Source: Parelaphostrongylus tenuis
Lineage: Eukaryota > Nematoda > Chromadorea > Rhabditida > Metastrongylidae
Length of the DNA stretch: 64,000 bases
Assembly (NCBI GenBank): GCA_019055375.1
Contig: JAHQIW010004073.1
Span: 1 to 64,000 of the forward strand
Direction: 5' to 3'
Below, in pieces: positions 22,101 to 33,924 of the stretch. Made by a program: the position numbers and the translations under genes. Every line of letters begins with the position of its first letter. The stretch's first letter is position 1. A model generated the notes under the pieces. It saw only the letters and a program-made list of their open reading frames with translations. It did no database searches and was not told the DNA's origin.

Positions 22101-25100
22101 GTGTCGCGAAATCCAACCCTTTGGAGTGCGAAAATCAATATTCTCCTGGTTATAACATTCTCTTTGAAAATAAAAAACGTCTTTGTAATTGCTGAAATTC
22201 GCACTATCGAATGGTTATTAATTGCTTAGAGAAAAAGCTTTATCCGGCGAAAAATCCTCAAATGTGAAACAAAATTTTATTTCGACTGTTACGGCGCAAA
22301 AAACAAGCCATTTGAGAAAACATAGTATACATTTGGGCAGCATTAACGTTAGTGATCAGATGATATTCGTTTTCCTTAACCGCTTATAGCGGATGATGTT
22401 TTGAATATATACCCATTGATGTAGGGCAATGTGCAAAACTTTCAAGTATGGCGGGATATTTGAAACATCATACCACCGCTAGAAGAGGTTAAATAAAACG
22501 AATATCATTCGATCTTCAATACCCAGTATCTGCCAGCGTGACTGAGTTCAATGTGGAGACCCACTACGCGGGCCAGGCCGTTGACGGCTGACGGCTGGCG
22601 GATAGGTGTGCTGAAGCGTGGAAAGAGCGATGTGCAAAATGGGTGTCAGTAGTGTAACGGATAGAGCACGCAATCCCGGAAAGAGTGAGGTGCGGGTTCT
22701 AGTCCCACCTGACGCGAAAGTTTTGCACATTGCTCCACATCAATTAGCATTAATTTTGTCAAAATCATTCATACAGGTGTCCTATAAGTGATATTTCATC
22801 GTTTTTTGCTGACAGTGCTCCTCTGAGAACTTTGAGATCCCGAAATTGTATTGGAGTGCCCACCACTCTTCGTAGTTCGTCCGAACAGCGCGCCCAGCTG
22901 AGGGTCATATTGACCCTTATCGTTCGCAAAGGGATATTGGATTTGCTTCATTTCTTCTATTATCTCAGAGTTTGGACAAAACAATGCATAAATGACTTTA
23001 GTTTAATTCAGACGGCTTTGATATTGTGCTGCCTCTTTGGTGTTTCAAATGGCGCTATTCTCCTTTCTGGAGAAATCCAGATGTTATGGGATCCGTGTAT
23101 TCCATCATTCTACTATACAAGTGAGTTTAACTACTTGGCGACCAAGTTGAGTCTGGGCGCGGCACGCGACGTGGTCGTGCGGCGAGCGCGGCGAGCTAGT
23201 CTCACGATGCGGTAGTCTTCTAATGAAATTTCTTCTTTTATCGTGAGTAAAAGGATTGTATTCGCAAACAAATCTAGGAAGTGATAGAAGAGGGGTTAAT
23301 AAAGCTATTTGCAATTAGAATATTGCCGATCCTCCTCCCTAGAACCCCGCGTTCTAAGGGAAAAGCCAGATGCTCACAATAATGGGGTGTTTCATAAAAT
23401 ATTTTCATGCTGTCTTATCCACCTTCATTCATAAGTCAATCATATTTATCTTCTATTCGTGTTATGTGGGGTGCATGATGTTGCAGTAAACCCAATAATG
23501 TAGAGTGGTGTGCAAGAACATTTGCGTCAGCCGTGATTCGAGATTTCACTCTTTCTGGGAGCATGTGCTGAACCGTTGCACCACTTTACATGATAACCAA
23601 ATAATCAAGCACTTCATCAATTTGTTTTTTTTTGAGTCAGAAATTACGATAAAGATCTTTCAGGTTTGAAATTATATCATCTCATGAAATACACCGAAGT
23701 CATGATAATGACTGAAAATGAGAAACCGAGCAACTGCTTATCAAAAATCATGGTGCACACTTATGCTATGCCACCTCATCAATAATTCTCAATAATTTCT
23801 AGATTCTCAGTAAAATTAGAGTTGGAACCTAAAAAAGCTTTGACCTATCGATTCATGGGTACTAACTTTTTTATCCGCGTCTATTCTGTAAGCTCCAATG
23901 TGCCCACACCCAGGTGGTTAGACGCTCAACAGTATAACAGAGACCTCCATGTTGCCCAACTGCTTCTGATAGGTATCGTTTTCTCCGGTGGGACTAATCC
24001 CTCCACTGCATTCTTTGTTTCAAGCTTTATTCAACCCTTAGCTAATGATAGAGTTATTCACACATTGGCCTTGTTAATTTCTACGAATATAGTTCACGAA
24101 TGCTACGAGGAATTGGGTACTTTTGCGTCACGGAACAACTCCCGGCCTAGAGCCAATTGTGTCTAAATGAACAGCAGAAAGATATCTGTGTCGATCGGAG
24201 GGACGATGGGATAGAAAAGGGGATCTTAGTCCTACACGTATCACACAGCAATGGCCAGTAACTAGAAGTAAATTCAATTTTGTTGCTCTCCTATTACACG
24301 CGGATTCTCAGGACACGTTGGCGTACTTCGTACTAAAAGTGCCTATGGAAATTTCGTTTGCAACATGTCGCTCCCTTGTGATATTGAAGTGTCCAGACCA
24401 TCTAAATTCCGCTACATAACTGTTAATAAACCCCCGGCGAAGCTCAAGCAATGGGATATTCCGAAGACGAAGCATATTTTTCTTCGCGCTGGTACTACTC
24501 AAAAGAAGCCTTTCTAAAAACCAAGTCTAGTACTAAAGTCTCTAACTTATCACCTATCGAATGGATGCTAGTAGTGTACTTAAAAAGGAAGGCGTATAGT
24601 GTATGAGTGCTTTTCTATTGAGGTGCTCCAAAATTTGATCAGTGCGAGCACTGTCGATGATAACTTCGGCCACAAACTAGAATTCCCTCCATATGTTTCT
24701 TTTACAGGCTCCACATTGCGGGACATGTGTTTTCGAGTCAAATACTTATAGAATAGGCAATAGAAATGCGCAGTGAGGACTAAAAGTATGGTTCTCCCAA
24801 CGATATACCTTTCGAAATACAAGATGGAGATTATTGAAACACGTGGGAATTCTCTATGCAAAAAATACGTTTCTCCAATAAATGATCCACCTTTTCATAA
24901 CAATTAGTTTGACTAAAAATCACAATTCATTTACATAAGTGCCCAAAAGGTCGCAGATCAGACAACGGGGCTATTTAGCCCAAAAGCAAAGCGTAATTCT
25001 CTTACTTATTACAGCGCAATAAGAAGGTTTTTCTATAAATCAAACCTAGTACAAAAATCTTCATTTCTCAAGCTACCGATTGATTACTAATAGTTTAGTG

Positions 25101-27046
25101 AAAATATCCTCTATGTAAAAAATGCAGGGAAACAGAAACACATTTCACAGTATGCCACTTCACTTTCCACATTTCGTACTGAAAAGTGAAAATTTTTCAA
25201 ACTGGGTGCTCTTTCTATCAGAACAAGTTTATAGAAATCTCCCCCGTAATATCCAGTACTTTATCGCAAAAATTTTTTCTGAGATCAAAATTTCTTTATA
25301 AAAAATCAAAGAATTCCTTGTGAAATTGAGAGAGAACTGCGATTGCGAAACGTTACCATTCTTTAAGTTGGTAGAAAGTACTATGATGGTCTTTTCACAA
25401 AGCAAACTCACTATGGCAACCTATATTTCTCAACTATCGAATGACTGCAAAAACATAAATGAAAAAGGAAGGAACGAGTGTTATACAACAGCTCTTCTGT
25501 AATATTTTATCAAAATCAAAGTTTCTCGGGATAGAAATTCACGATATAATCCCAAAAATTTGCTCAAAAGTTGATACAGCTTACTCCAAGCGCAAAACGT
25601 AATTCTCTCTTTCGCTGTCAGTCCTAATTTCAGAAATCAAGCTATTGCTAATTTCTCCAGTTTTCAAACTACCGAATTATTACTAATAATCTAGTGGAAA
25701 AGCTCTTTCCGGAAAAAAGAAGAAAATAGAAGTATTAATCATAAAATGGTATAGTACTCCACGCACTTCTTCATAGAAACTCAAGGCTTCCAGAACCAAC
25801 TAAATGTTCTTTCTACTAAAAATATGTTTACAGAAGTCCATCTAGTGACAGCTGATTTTAAATAGCGAAAAGGTTTACTTAGCATCAAAATTCTACTATG
25901 TAATAGCAAAAAATCCGTTGTGGAAGTGGAACAACGGCTTTCAAAAGCAGAACCATATCTTTTTTTTTTCGTTCGTAAAATGTGATACACAAGTCCTCCA
26001 ACAAATTGAACTTAGTCTAAAAATCGGCATCTTTCGGTCCATCATCTGAGTACAAAATTGTAGTTCAAAAAGAAAAACAAAGTGTCATGAGACAACGAAA
26101 AATAAGTTTGTTCTCCAAAAGATGTGGTTCATACGTCGAATCATAGAATAGTTCCCGGCAGACGGAGGTTTTTCTTTCTACCAAAAAACCCTCTATAGAA
26201 GTCTCTTTTGTAATTTTTCATCACTTAACGTTGACAATGTGCTCTCAGAACCTCAATCAACAAATAAATTTGTGTTTCATGAGAGTGCGTGATGTTACGA
26301 ACCAAGCCAGCCCTCCTAGTCCGCCGCCGCCGCCGCGAGCGCGGTGCACGCTATGTACCGGAAACGGTGCATATGGTCGTCAACGAGTTGAAAAGATTGC
26401 TTTTGGATTATAATTAATTCCATAGTTATTCAGGATATCAGTTCCCAAAGCATTCTAACGTAGACTTATGTGCAACAGTTCTTTCTTTCCATTCTTCTCA
26501 GACAATAAAAGCAAATCAATTTCTACTACGATACCTAAACTTCGAGATTAGCTCACTTAGAGTATTCGGAAAACAGTGCTCATATTTGTAGTAAAGACTT
26601 CCTAATCAAGTAATCTTGAATTTCTTACAGATGAGTCATCTTTTACTGCCGTCTTTGTGCGTGACTATTTAGACTTTTACTTCACTGAATTTCTGAGCAT
26701 TACAAGTGTCATCATATATTTTATCATTATCGTGTTCTTACTATGCAATGTACGTCGATACCATATTCATCCACTCATCGAGTTTTTAGCCATTCATTCT
26801 ATAATACTTCTAAGAAAAGGAATGTCTGAATCAACATTTATTTTTTAGCGACAAGTGATCAGTTCTGCCCGTGCCGAACTTCCGCTACTGTTCCACTCTT
26901 TGCATATAATAACGTTTTCGGCGGTCTTGCTTTATTTTTGGTTTTCTCCTCTTTCCGATTCCGCACACTACAATCACTTCATAAATTCCCTCGTCGTTTT
27001 CCGCTTTGGTGGAGCACCTGTTTCACTATTACTTACAAACAGGTAA
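19199..27046 (+). CDS. Seven-transmembrane chemoreceptor-like GPCR, six exons
   Basis: Probable nematode serpentine chemoreceptor at the surface of sensory neurons; ligand unknown. Exons: 19199-19294, 19680-19829, 21005-21136, 23012-23120, 26631-26749, 26849-27046; 804 nt, 267 residues, all phases compatible. TM1 about residues 11-32 (FYIFLGSILLLMN), TM2 about 42-65 (SGYRIIFFGSVAD), TM3 about 83-106 ending LLLSVNR, where NR takes the place of the DRY motif. Then PKKMDLIFGRKK, TM4 in exon 4 (LILCCLFGVSNGAILL) followed by a Cys in the second extracellular loop, TM5 in exon 5 (SVIIYFIIIVFLL), TM6-7 in exon 6 (ITFSAVLLYFW; PVSLLLTNR-stop). The cytoplasmic tail is very short. I cannot fix the subfamily (srt/srx-like features). 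Introns of 1.2, 1.9 and 3.5 kb are filled with repeats. Whether it is transcribed cannot be judged from sequence. Confidence 0.8.
20705..20765 (-). repeat. tRNA-like relic
   Basis: The minus strand shows an A-box-like GGTAGCTCAGTCGTTGAGC followed by CACGAATCC as a poor B box. Lies in the second intron of the receptor gene. Confidence 0.35.
21400..22340. repeat. Palindromic satellite-like repeat, copy 2 (receptor intron 3)
   Basis: Shares order and blocks with 10.6-12.1 kb: gtagcagt-aaagaagttt, cctgttttgacctcttgg, atctttcacactcaag, tcgactgttac-gcgcaaaaaacaagccattt. The orientation switch is near 22085. Confidence 0.7.
22360..22740. repeat. Nested foldback elements with tRNA-like segment
   Basis: One inverted repeat of about 45 bases spans 22363-22510 (gatattcgttttcctt versus its inverse ending acgaatatc). 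A second joins 22419-22445 (ggcaatgtgcaaaactttc) to 22712-22736 (gaaagttttgcacattgc). Between them the plus strand reads gtgtaacggatagagcacg (A-box-like) and gcgggttctagtcccac (good B box), a tRNA-like module at about 22645-22712. Confidence 0.7.
23498..23594. repeat. Short foldback element, same family as 2.16-2.35 kb
   Basis: Ends aatgtagagtggtgtgcaa and ttgcaccactttacat are inverted repeats matching the ends of the element at 2156-2350. The interior has the tttcactctttctgggagc block. Confidence 0.65.
23822..24166 (+). other. 114-codon open frame in receptor intron 4
   Basis: Open frame without an ATG start (it opens on TTG) and without a family I recognise. It lies within the 3.5-kb intron between TM4 and TM5 of the receptor. 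Could be chance or a relic exon. Confidence 0.15.
24540..26230. repeat. Satellite-like repeat, copy 3, strongly diverged
   Basis: Blocks such as ctaccgattgattactaatag (25070 and 25660), tctttccggaaaaa and ctatcgaatgactgc belong to the same subrepeat family as 10.6-12.1 kb. Lies in the fourth intron of the receptor gene. Confidence 0.55.
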
Positions 27047-27464
27047 AGTGCACTTCAATGCTTTTCAACAGATTTTCTGTTTGCTGTTGGTTCGAATTCT
27101 GCTTGTAACATTTCTATATCTATTTGTTCAGCTGAATATTCGAGTTACCCATAGTCGCCAATCGCGAAGGGGTGCGGAGCCCAATACCACTTTCCTTTAA
27201 CCACTACCGCTGTATTATAAGACTCTCACTACTACTTTTTTAATTCTACACGACGCGTCATCACATTATATTGCGCGGATTCCAGCACTTCTTTAGTTTT
27301 TTCGCATGCATCCTCTACGAAGTTAAACGTTTCGCATGTTATTTTGACGGCTGTTAAGGATTTCGTCTTCATTATGAACGGCATAAAATCCAGTTTTGAC
27401 ATAAACTTTGCAGCCACGGGAAAACCTAAGCTAGGGCGCTGTTGTTGATTGCAGGGGGGTGATA

Positions 27465-27535
27465 AAGTGGGAGTCGAACCGGTGCTTTGCTTTTTGATCG
27501 CCCGTATTACTAACTACTGGGCCACATTCCATCGT
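27465..27535 (-). repeat. tRNA-like sequence
   Basis: The minus strand has an A box (TGGCCCAGTAGTTAG) and an exact B box (GGTTCGACTCC) at tRNA spacing. The acceptor stem does not pair and the T stem is mostly mismatched, so a tRNA pseudogene or SINE head is more likely than a working tRNA. Confidence 0.5.
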
Positions 27536-27539
27536 TCCT

Positions 27540-29330
27540 CCTTGGACTACTACTTAGAGGAGGGATATAATAAAATATGTAGAAGTCACTAGAGCTACAT
27601 CATCTCATTTTCTAATATCAGAAATCATAATAAAGCACAGCATTGTGGGGAGAGGACGAAGTGCATAAAAGGACATGGAAAATACGTGAAACATAACAAA
27701 CAAGAGTGAAAGCATTATTTATTTTGAATAAAAATAGCTCTTACCTCTAGGTGACCATAACAAAAAATCAGAAGAAAGTTGTCGCCATGCATTCGACCAC
27801 AATGGGGCATAACATGAAAGCTCTAAGGAATAGACTCTCGGCGTTGATTAACCCCTGAGCTGATGCGCCATGCATTCGCCTTCAGTTTTTAACTTCGTTT
27901 TAGGTGCTTGAATGCATATCTGAACTTTACAATGACTCGCGGTGACCTCCCACTGCATCATGTCAGTGCTGCTCATATCCTCCCAGACAAATCTGAAACC
28001 CGATCTGGTAGCAATTTAGCTATCCGAAGGGATGAATATCTTAGTGAGCCATGAGTTCGAGATTGAACCACCGACATTGTGTGCGACACAGAGCACCTTT
28101 AACCACTTGCGAAGACATAAAATGTTGTGCAACAAAACATTTCAAATTACGATTATTATATACTTAATAGGAGGACGAAAAAACGTTAGAAGAAATCGCT
28201 CCGTGGTTCCCTAATTGTGCAGACATCTTTACGTACGATTTGCAATTCGGTTATTGCTACATTTATGAACTAATGACCGTTGATTACACGATGTGATTTG
28301 GAGGATGAGTGGCTCTCAAAGTGCCATATGAATACGAAGTGTACAAAACGTGCGATGTAAGCAAAACTTAAGATATTCAGAATTTGGGGTAGTCGTAAAG
28401 CTTTGAGATCAAAAATAAATACATAGTGGATAGATAATTTCAAGGTTGCACTTCCGAAAATAAGGTAAATACAATGCTCATCAACGCCTCCCAGAATATA
28501 TGGGCACACACTACAGAGAGAGAAAAGATTATGTTATGCCGATGTTCTCTATAAATTGAAGAGTATGCGATTACTTCACTCAGAGCAGTCTTTGGCTTTT
28601 TGCTTCAGAACATATCGCCGCCAATTGTTCACATGCAATCACTATCTGCCGTGTTGGACGACCGCCGCCAAAGGCTGGACAAGACAACCGAAGGCGAACG
28701 TGCAAGTAAAAAACATCAAAATTTTTCAAAATTGTCTAAGTTCAATTCGTTGAATCAAAGATAGATTCCATTTGTTAATCTGTGCAAACATTATGAAGTG
28801 AACTCATTCGCCGCATGTTTTTTGGTCGAGTAGTAGAGACATCTCCACTTCACAAAAACAATTTTACTGTGGCTCTCAAATTTACGGTGATAAACCTTTG
28901 TATGGATAATCAAATAATGGCGAAATGGCGACGCCAGCCACAACGGTTTGATAAATATAGCGTTAGATTGTAAGAACTGGAGAACATAACGTAAATGACT
29001 GCAAAATACATAGAATCTCCCAATAGAATGGTGACAACATTCGTTATAAGTCGTAATATCTGCAGAGAGGCTAATTATATGCTTGAGGAAAAGTCCTGTT
29101 AGAAACGTTTTCGAGTTAGGACCATCTGAGAAAGCTGTTTCACAGTTTGGTTGCGTTGGCTTGCGAAATTAGCTCAGGTAAACCGTATACCTTAACGTAA
29201 ACAGTAGTTTTAATAAATGCTAACATATTTTGACTCACACCGATAGTTTACCATATGAAATCAAAGGTTTTACCTTAGAAAAAAGGGTAGAATGCCACTG
29301 TTCAAGAAGATTAGAGTTCATGTGCATAAG
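27540..29330. other. Intergenic with one tRNA-like relic
   Basis: At about 28035-28105 the minus strand reads CGCAAGTGGTTAAAGGTGC and GGTGGTTCAATCTCGAAC, an A/B-box-like pair. Otherwise no supported gene. Confidence 0.4.
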
Positions 29331-29334
29331 GGGT

Positions 29335-30215
29335 TAGACAGCATTCGCGGACCATATCTCAGCAAATCGAAGTTTCTACCTAACCGATGCCGCTGATGTT
29401 CCTGAATTTCAAACGGGATCAGACCATCGCCTTCTTCGTGCAACAACCATTTTTAGCAGAAAGGAGATAAAGCTGTTAAATTTGAACAACGAAGTCCCGC
29501 AACTGCCGCAAGCTATGATGTATTCGAATTCTTAGTCGCCTATTAAGAAGATAACGTCGTTAACAACATCGACAAAGAATACGAGCGGCCCCCAACATCT
29601 TCACGTTAGCGCCATAGAACCAAAAGTCTTATAGTCGCTAAGAGACGCTGTTGCTTGGGGAGAGTTTTAGAATACCGAGGACAGTGAAGAGGACGAAGAA
29701 CATCTGACTCCTTGCCCACCTTTTCGACTCTACGGTTTTTCACTCCCTAACGTACGCAACAGAAACCTCGTTGTTGCGTAAGCAGGATGAAGCATCACTT
29801 GGCGTTATTGGACGCGCAGTCGAGGGATCGATGCTAGGAGTATCCCATGTCCCACAAATGAGCGGATCGTTCAAAAGTTCAGATTTTTATTAACTATCGA
29901 AGATGAAATATGCCGTTCTAGACGCCAGACTATGGTGATAAATGGGATCGGGCACGTAATATGCGCTTTAGCGACAACTGGTAGACAGTCGTTACAGGCT
30001 AGATTTCTCGTTATCTAAAGCACTCCACAGGAACACCAGCCACCAGATGATCCGATTTCTACACGAGAAGCCTAGAAGAAAGATCTAATGCTCCACGAAA
30101 TCTTAGAACAAGGAGGACAGGCTAAGTTAATCTTGATTACTCTTTTACGTGGCAGGAAAAATGGAAGTTTTAGTGGTACCCGTTTACGTCATTCCACGAT
30201 CAACTGGTCGACAGG
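29335..30215 (+). mobile_element. RTE-type LINE, endonuclease end fused to 3' end
   Basis: 29335-29520 encodes the C-terminus of the apurinic-like endonuclease: ADHISANRSFYLTDA, then PEFQTGSDHRLLRATT with the catalytic SDH motif. From about 29640 the sequence is a degraded RTE C-terminus (equivalents of SIEDAVKKT, RAHLFDST and TRWSDFFT-KSLEER). The reverse-transcriptase core is deleted. Confidence 0.75.
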
Positions 30216-30985
30216 TGATACGGGTTATGGGAGGTGAGTGGTCGCTAGTCTCATGGTTGTGGAGTATGCGGATTATGCGCAACATCTTATATTGAAGCAA
30301 ACATTTTACCCTTCTACTTAATTCTTGTGTCAGAAGCCACCTCAGTTTTAAGTAGTATAAAGAAGCAAATAACTCTTGAACTAGGAATATTGGTGTCACA
30401 GGAATGTTTGAAAATCACTGTCCGAGTTTCCAGGTCATCATACAATTGTTCTTACTATCCTTATCAAACAGAATGGAATTCCTAGAAAAAATGAAAAGCC
30501 TGTGAAGGTTTTTCTAACGTTGTGACTTTCCTAAACAACGTTTAGGTACGCTGCTTCTCAAAACCTTGGCATCTTTTGAAAAGAATTCCAATATTCCACC
30601 AGTAAACGTCGACTGAAGCATTCTTTTCAAGGAAACAGTATGAAAAACTACGCCTATCCCTTCCACGACCATCCATTTATCTTTTATATATTCTTAGGCT
30701 TAATTCTAATTAGGCTAAATTTACAGACGACGCTGGAAGAACATGTACTTTGTCACACCGATTTATTCAGAACTTCTCGTAGTCATTACATCACAACACT
30801 CCAACTTATGTTAGTCTGCAATGTGCAAAAAAGTTTCACAAACTACTACCATGAATTTTTGTGATCATTCTTAATATCTGTTCTATAGAAAAAATCGCAC
30901 CACAGACGTTTAAACTCTGTAAAACCTCCGTTGCCCTAGCATATAAACGTGACGAATCGAGTATAGCATGGTAAATGTATCTGAT
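30216..30985. other. No gene seen
   Basis: Nothing recognisable beyond short open frames. Confidence 0.4.
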
Positions 30986-30987
30986 AT

Positions 30988-31415
30988 TAGGTTGGAAAGA
31001 AAATTTCCATCGTTTGGATGGAAATGCCGTTTTTTGCATGAATTGTGTGTGATTTTCCTCTCATTTCAAAGGTCTACTTCTTGTCCATCTATTGATATAT
31101 AATTTGTGTATATCTGCTGCGACACCGCAACAAATGATCGATGCAACACTTTTTAGAAGGTCGCCGATTTGAATCTTTTGATGAAGTTGAAGAAGCATGT
31201 CAACAGTTTTTTGACAAAGCCGAAAGAGTGGTACCCCGATCAGATCCGAAACCTAGCGGACCGATAGCAAAAAGTAGTGGATGATGATGGCCTGCATTAC
31301 GAAGAATAGTTGTTGTTGTTTGCTGTTTGAACGGATGCTTAAATTTTGAATGTTTCATGAAAGTCTGGAGACTTTCTTTCCGACTCGGTAGAGCAATTAG
31401 ACCAATGTATCAGAA
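30988..31415 (+). mobile_element. Mariner element with terminal inverted repeats, internally deleted
   Basis: The left end taggttggaaagaaaatttcc and right end gactttctttccgactc form inverted repeats. The plus strand keeps the transposase C-terminus (FLEGRRFESFDEVEEA-like, WYPDQIRNLADR-like) but not the catalytic part. Same family as 40.64-41.19 and 37.96-38.38 kb. Confidence 0.75.
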
Positions 31416-32700
31416 CACAGCGCTTAGCGCAGTGTAGTGTCTTTTTTTGAGTCACTAGATGGCACCAATATCACTTGATGCAATCAAAAAGCTCCTCATC
31501 GTAAGGTTATTCACGAGAGACCTTTTGTCGTTGTCACAAAGCAGATTCTCAGAACTGACTTAGATATCTTATAAAAACAGTAACCGCATAGGCTTGGCTG
31601 ATACAAGAAGATTTCTCTTCTTTGCGAATGTCCTCGAGCATAAGTCAAATCAACTGGGCCAAGTAGCTAAAACACCGTCAGATAACGAAATGACTAACAA
31701 ATAACAGCTGCTGAAAATCTTCTTTGAAGAACCTATGGATTCAGAAATATCGGCATCCTGCCCTTCGAGAATCATACGATATTAGTTAACCAGAGTGCAC
31801 TGCTCTGCCTGCTCAAAATCGTCACGCTGTCGCCACACCGAATACCCCGGAATTGCATTTCAGAAATTGAGGTTAGCGGTACACCCACAAGTGAAGGATC
31901 GCATCCTCAAAACCTTGTGGTACTAGGTTCAAACCAATACGGGTGAGATGTGGGTTCAACAGCCGACTGGACATTTAACCCTCTGACACCTCAAAGTTGC
32001 AGCGTATTGCAGGGTGGGTTTAAAAATCGTTTACATTATTACATAAATGAGGCTCACAACACGTAGCACAACGCGGCTCGATTGGTTTGCATAATATTCA
32101 TGAGACCGCCAGCCTCAAGAAGCGCGTTAAGATTGGCCTGCGAAGTCAATGTACTAGAGTTATGGATGCAGAGCAAGAACATGTTAACGGCGTGTCCAAT
32201 CTGTTCGTTTCCAACGTTGTCTTGTGCAAAGCGAGGGTTGTCTCACCAAGCAATTTCGTAGGAGAAGCACCCACTGACTGCGTGCTGAGGTTTGCAATTT
32301 GATGGTTTAGCCATTGTGATTCCCTGCAATCTGGGATCAGTCTAAGCAAAGCTTATCTTTGATCATTACCACGGCGAGCAGTCGTCGGTCTTTGTGGATC
32401 AGAGTTTGATTAGCCACCTGGCTGCTGGCTGATATCAAGACGATTGTAATTCTTAGTATTGGTATACTCTTAGTTGTTCTTTGGATGTGAAAGTCGGGCT
32501 CCGTCTCAGCCCAGGAAAATCGTGATGGGAGATGAACCACCCACTATACATCGCTGATTGCCACTCATAAACACCTCTTTGCCAGGATAAAGTCGTAAGA
32601 TTTTGGAAGAACTTTTCATCTGCTCGGTATAATATCTCGTTCAAGGCGTAAAAGATGCTGTTGAGAACATATCTACCGATCAGACGATTGTTGATGAGGG
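31416..32700. other. Intergenic with tRNA-like fragment
   Basis: About 31870-31965 has two B-box-like stretches (ggttcaaacc, gggttcaac). Open frames at 32087-32302 (+) and 32146-32746 (-) have no family I recognise. Confidence 0.35.
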
Positions 32701-32744
32701 AGTATGGGTAAAGTCTGCGAAGTATTTTTACACTATATTTCAAC

Positions 32745-32975
32745 ACTCAGAATCAAGCATTGACCAAGGCAAGATGGTAAATAATTGACGAAAGACGACG
32801 GGTACCTGCCCGGCTGACGAGTCTGTAAGGACGAAACACGTGTATCGGGCTGTATAAGAGCCCTTACCAGACCACATGACAAGTTGGCTCAAATAATAAT
32901 GAAAGGATATATTGAAATTTGAGCGTGGTCTAAACAAAGCACCCGAAATAAACGTATAATTGACGAGATTTATAC
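32745..32975 (+). repeat. Hammerhead-bearing repeat, family 2, copy at 32.8 kb
   Basis: Shares agacgacgggt, the ribozyme core, then accagaccacatgaca, ggctcaaataataatgaaa and tgaaatttgagcgtggtct with copies at 62.72-62.94 kb (same strand) and, inverted, at 39.65-39.88 and 62.51-62.66 kb. No transposase or RT is encoded. Confidence 0.8.
32808..32850 (+). ncRNA. Hammerhead ribozyme motif, type I, short stem III (family 2)
   Basis: Stem I: GCCCGG 32808-32813 with TCGGGC 32845-32850 (five Watson-Crick pairs and one G-T). Core CTGACGA 32814-32820; the position-7 base is C instead of U, a tolerated position. Stem II: GTCT-GTAA-GGAC 32821-32832 with a GNRA-like GTAA loop. GAAA at 32833-32836. Stem III is ACAC/GTGT with no loop. 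The triplet is GTA, cleaving after 32844. Outer bases GGG (32800-32802) and CCC (32861-32863) could extend stem I across an internal loop, as in tertiary-stabilised hammerheads. Confidence 0.85.
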
Positions 32976-33924
32976 AGATGAAACTAGGTGAACATATATA
33001 CATCGGAGTGCTTCGGCATTCACACAGTATGTGTTCATCACATTGGACCTCTTTTTGAAAGCAGTTCTTACCTATCATTACGTTCATGGACGACTTCATA
33101 TCTGTGTGCCCAAAACCACATACTCTCAACGTTTACTGAACTGTCAATGATAGCGCATTGTAGAGTCTTTGTGTTCACAAAAATTTTTCTTATTCAGAGC
33201 TTCCAATAGCTTAACGAGATTGCCAAATGGACAGGGCATATATCGTGGACATCTTAATAATAACCGTTTTGTATTTCCATGCTTCCTCTCTAAAAACTTC
33301 TAGCTATCCGTCCTTCAAATGTCAATGGTATTCACACAAAGATTACTACGAAGAGCGAAATCATCGATGCAAAGCGTTCTTATTCAGATCGAGTAGCGCT
33401 GTGAATAATGACTGAGTATATCAAGAAGCTAGACGATTGGCATAGCGATGGTTTGATCCCTTCTCCCAAAGCCTCCTTACAATCAACTTTGAGCTTCTTG
33501 GCTCGATTACTCTAAGAAAACAAGGACAATAATCTAGACTAGCATTCTATGAGAATCAAAAAAAAAGACGAAATCCTCCACCAGCAATAGATGCAACACA
33601 TGAAGTGTTCGACGACCTGTGCACGATGGCTGCGATCATGCGATTCGAATGAGGGTGCTAAGATTTACACTGGAATTTGAAAGTTATTAAATGGAAAAAA
33701 TTGCTATTTATCACAGAGAATGAGGGATCACATAGTACTACGACAATGGCACTGCAGAGAAGAGTTTCTCCACACGCGCTCGAAGTTTTCAGCCTCTCAA
33801 ACACTTTCATTTAATTTGTAATCAAGCTTAGAAAGTCATCAAGAGTTATCAAAAAGGTAGCATCAAACATTTGTGCAGTTCAATTCCAGTCACTAATTGA
33901 CTGTAATTTCACTTTCTACCGCTA

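Noticed and set aside
22816..23011. Extension of receptor exon 4 upstream (RNCIGVPTTLRSSSEQ, GILDLLHFFYYL)
   Set aside because: Open in frame but in the wrong phase for exon 3; the acceptor at 23011 (TTTAATTCAG) gives a clean phase-0 join and proper TM4.
27465..27535. Functional tRNA gene
   Set aside because: A and B boxes are good but the acceptor stem does not pair and the T stem is mostly mismatched.
28160..28180. GGACGAAA suggesting another hammerhead
   Set aside because: No CTGANGA strand or stem partner upstream.
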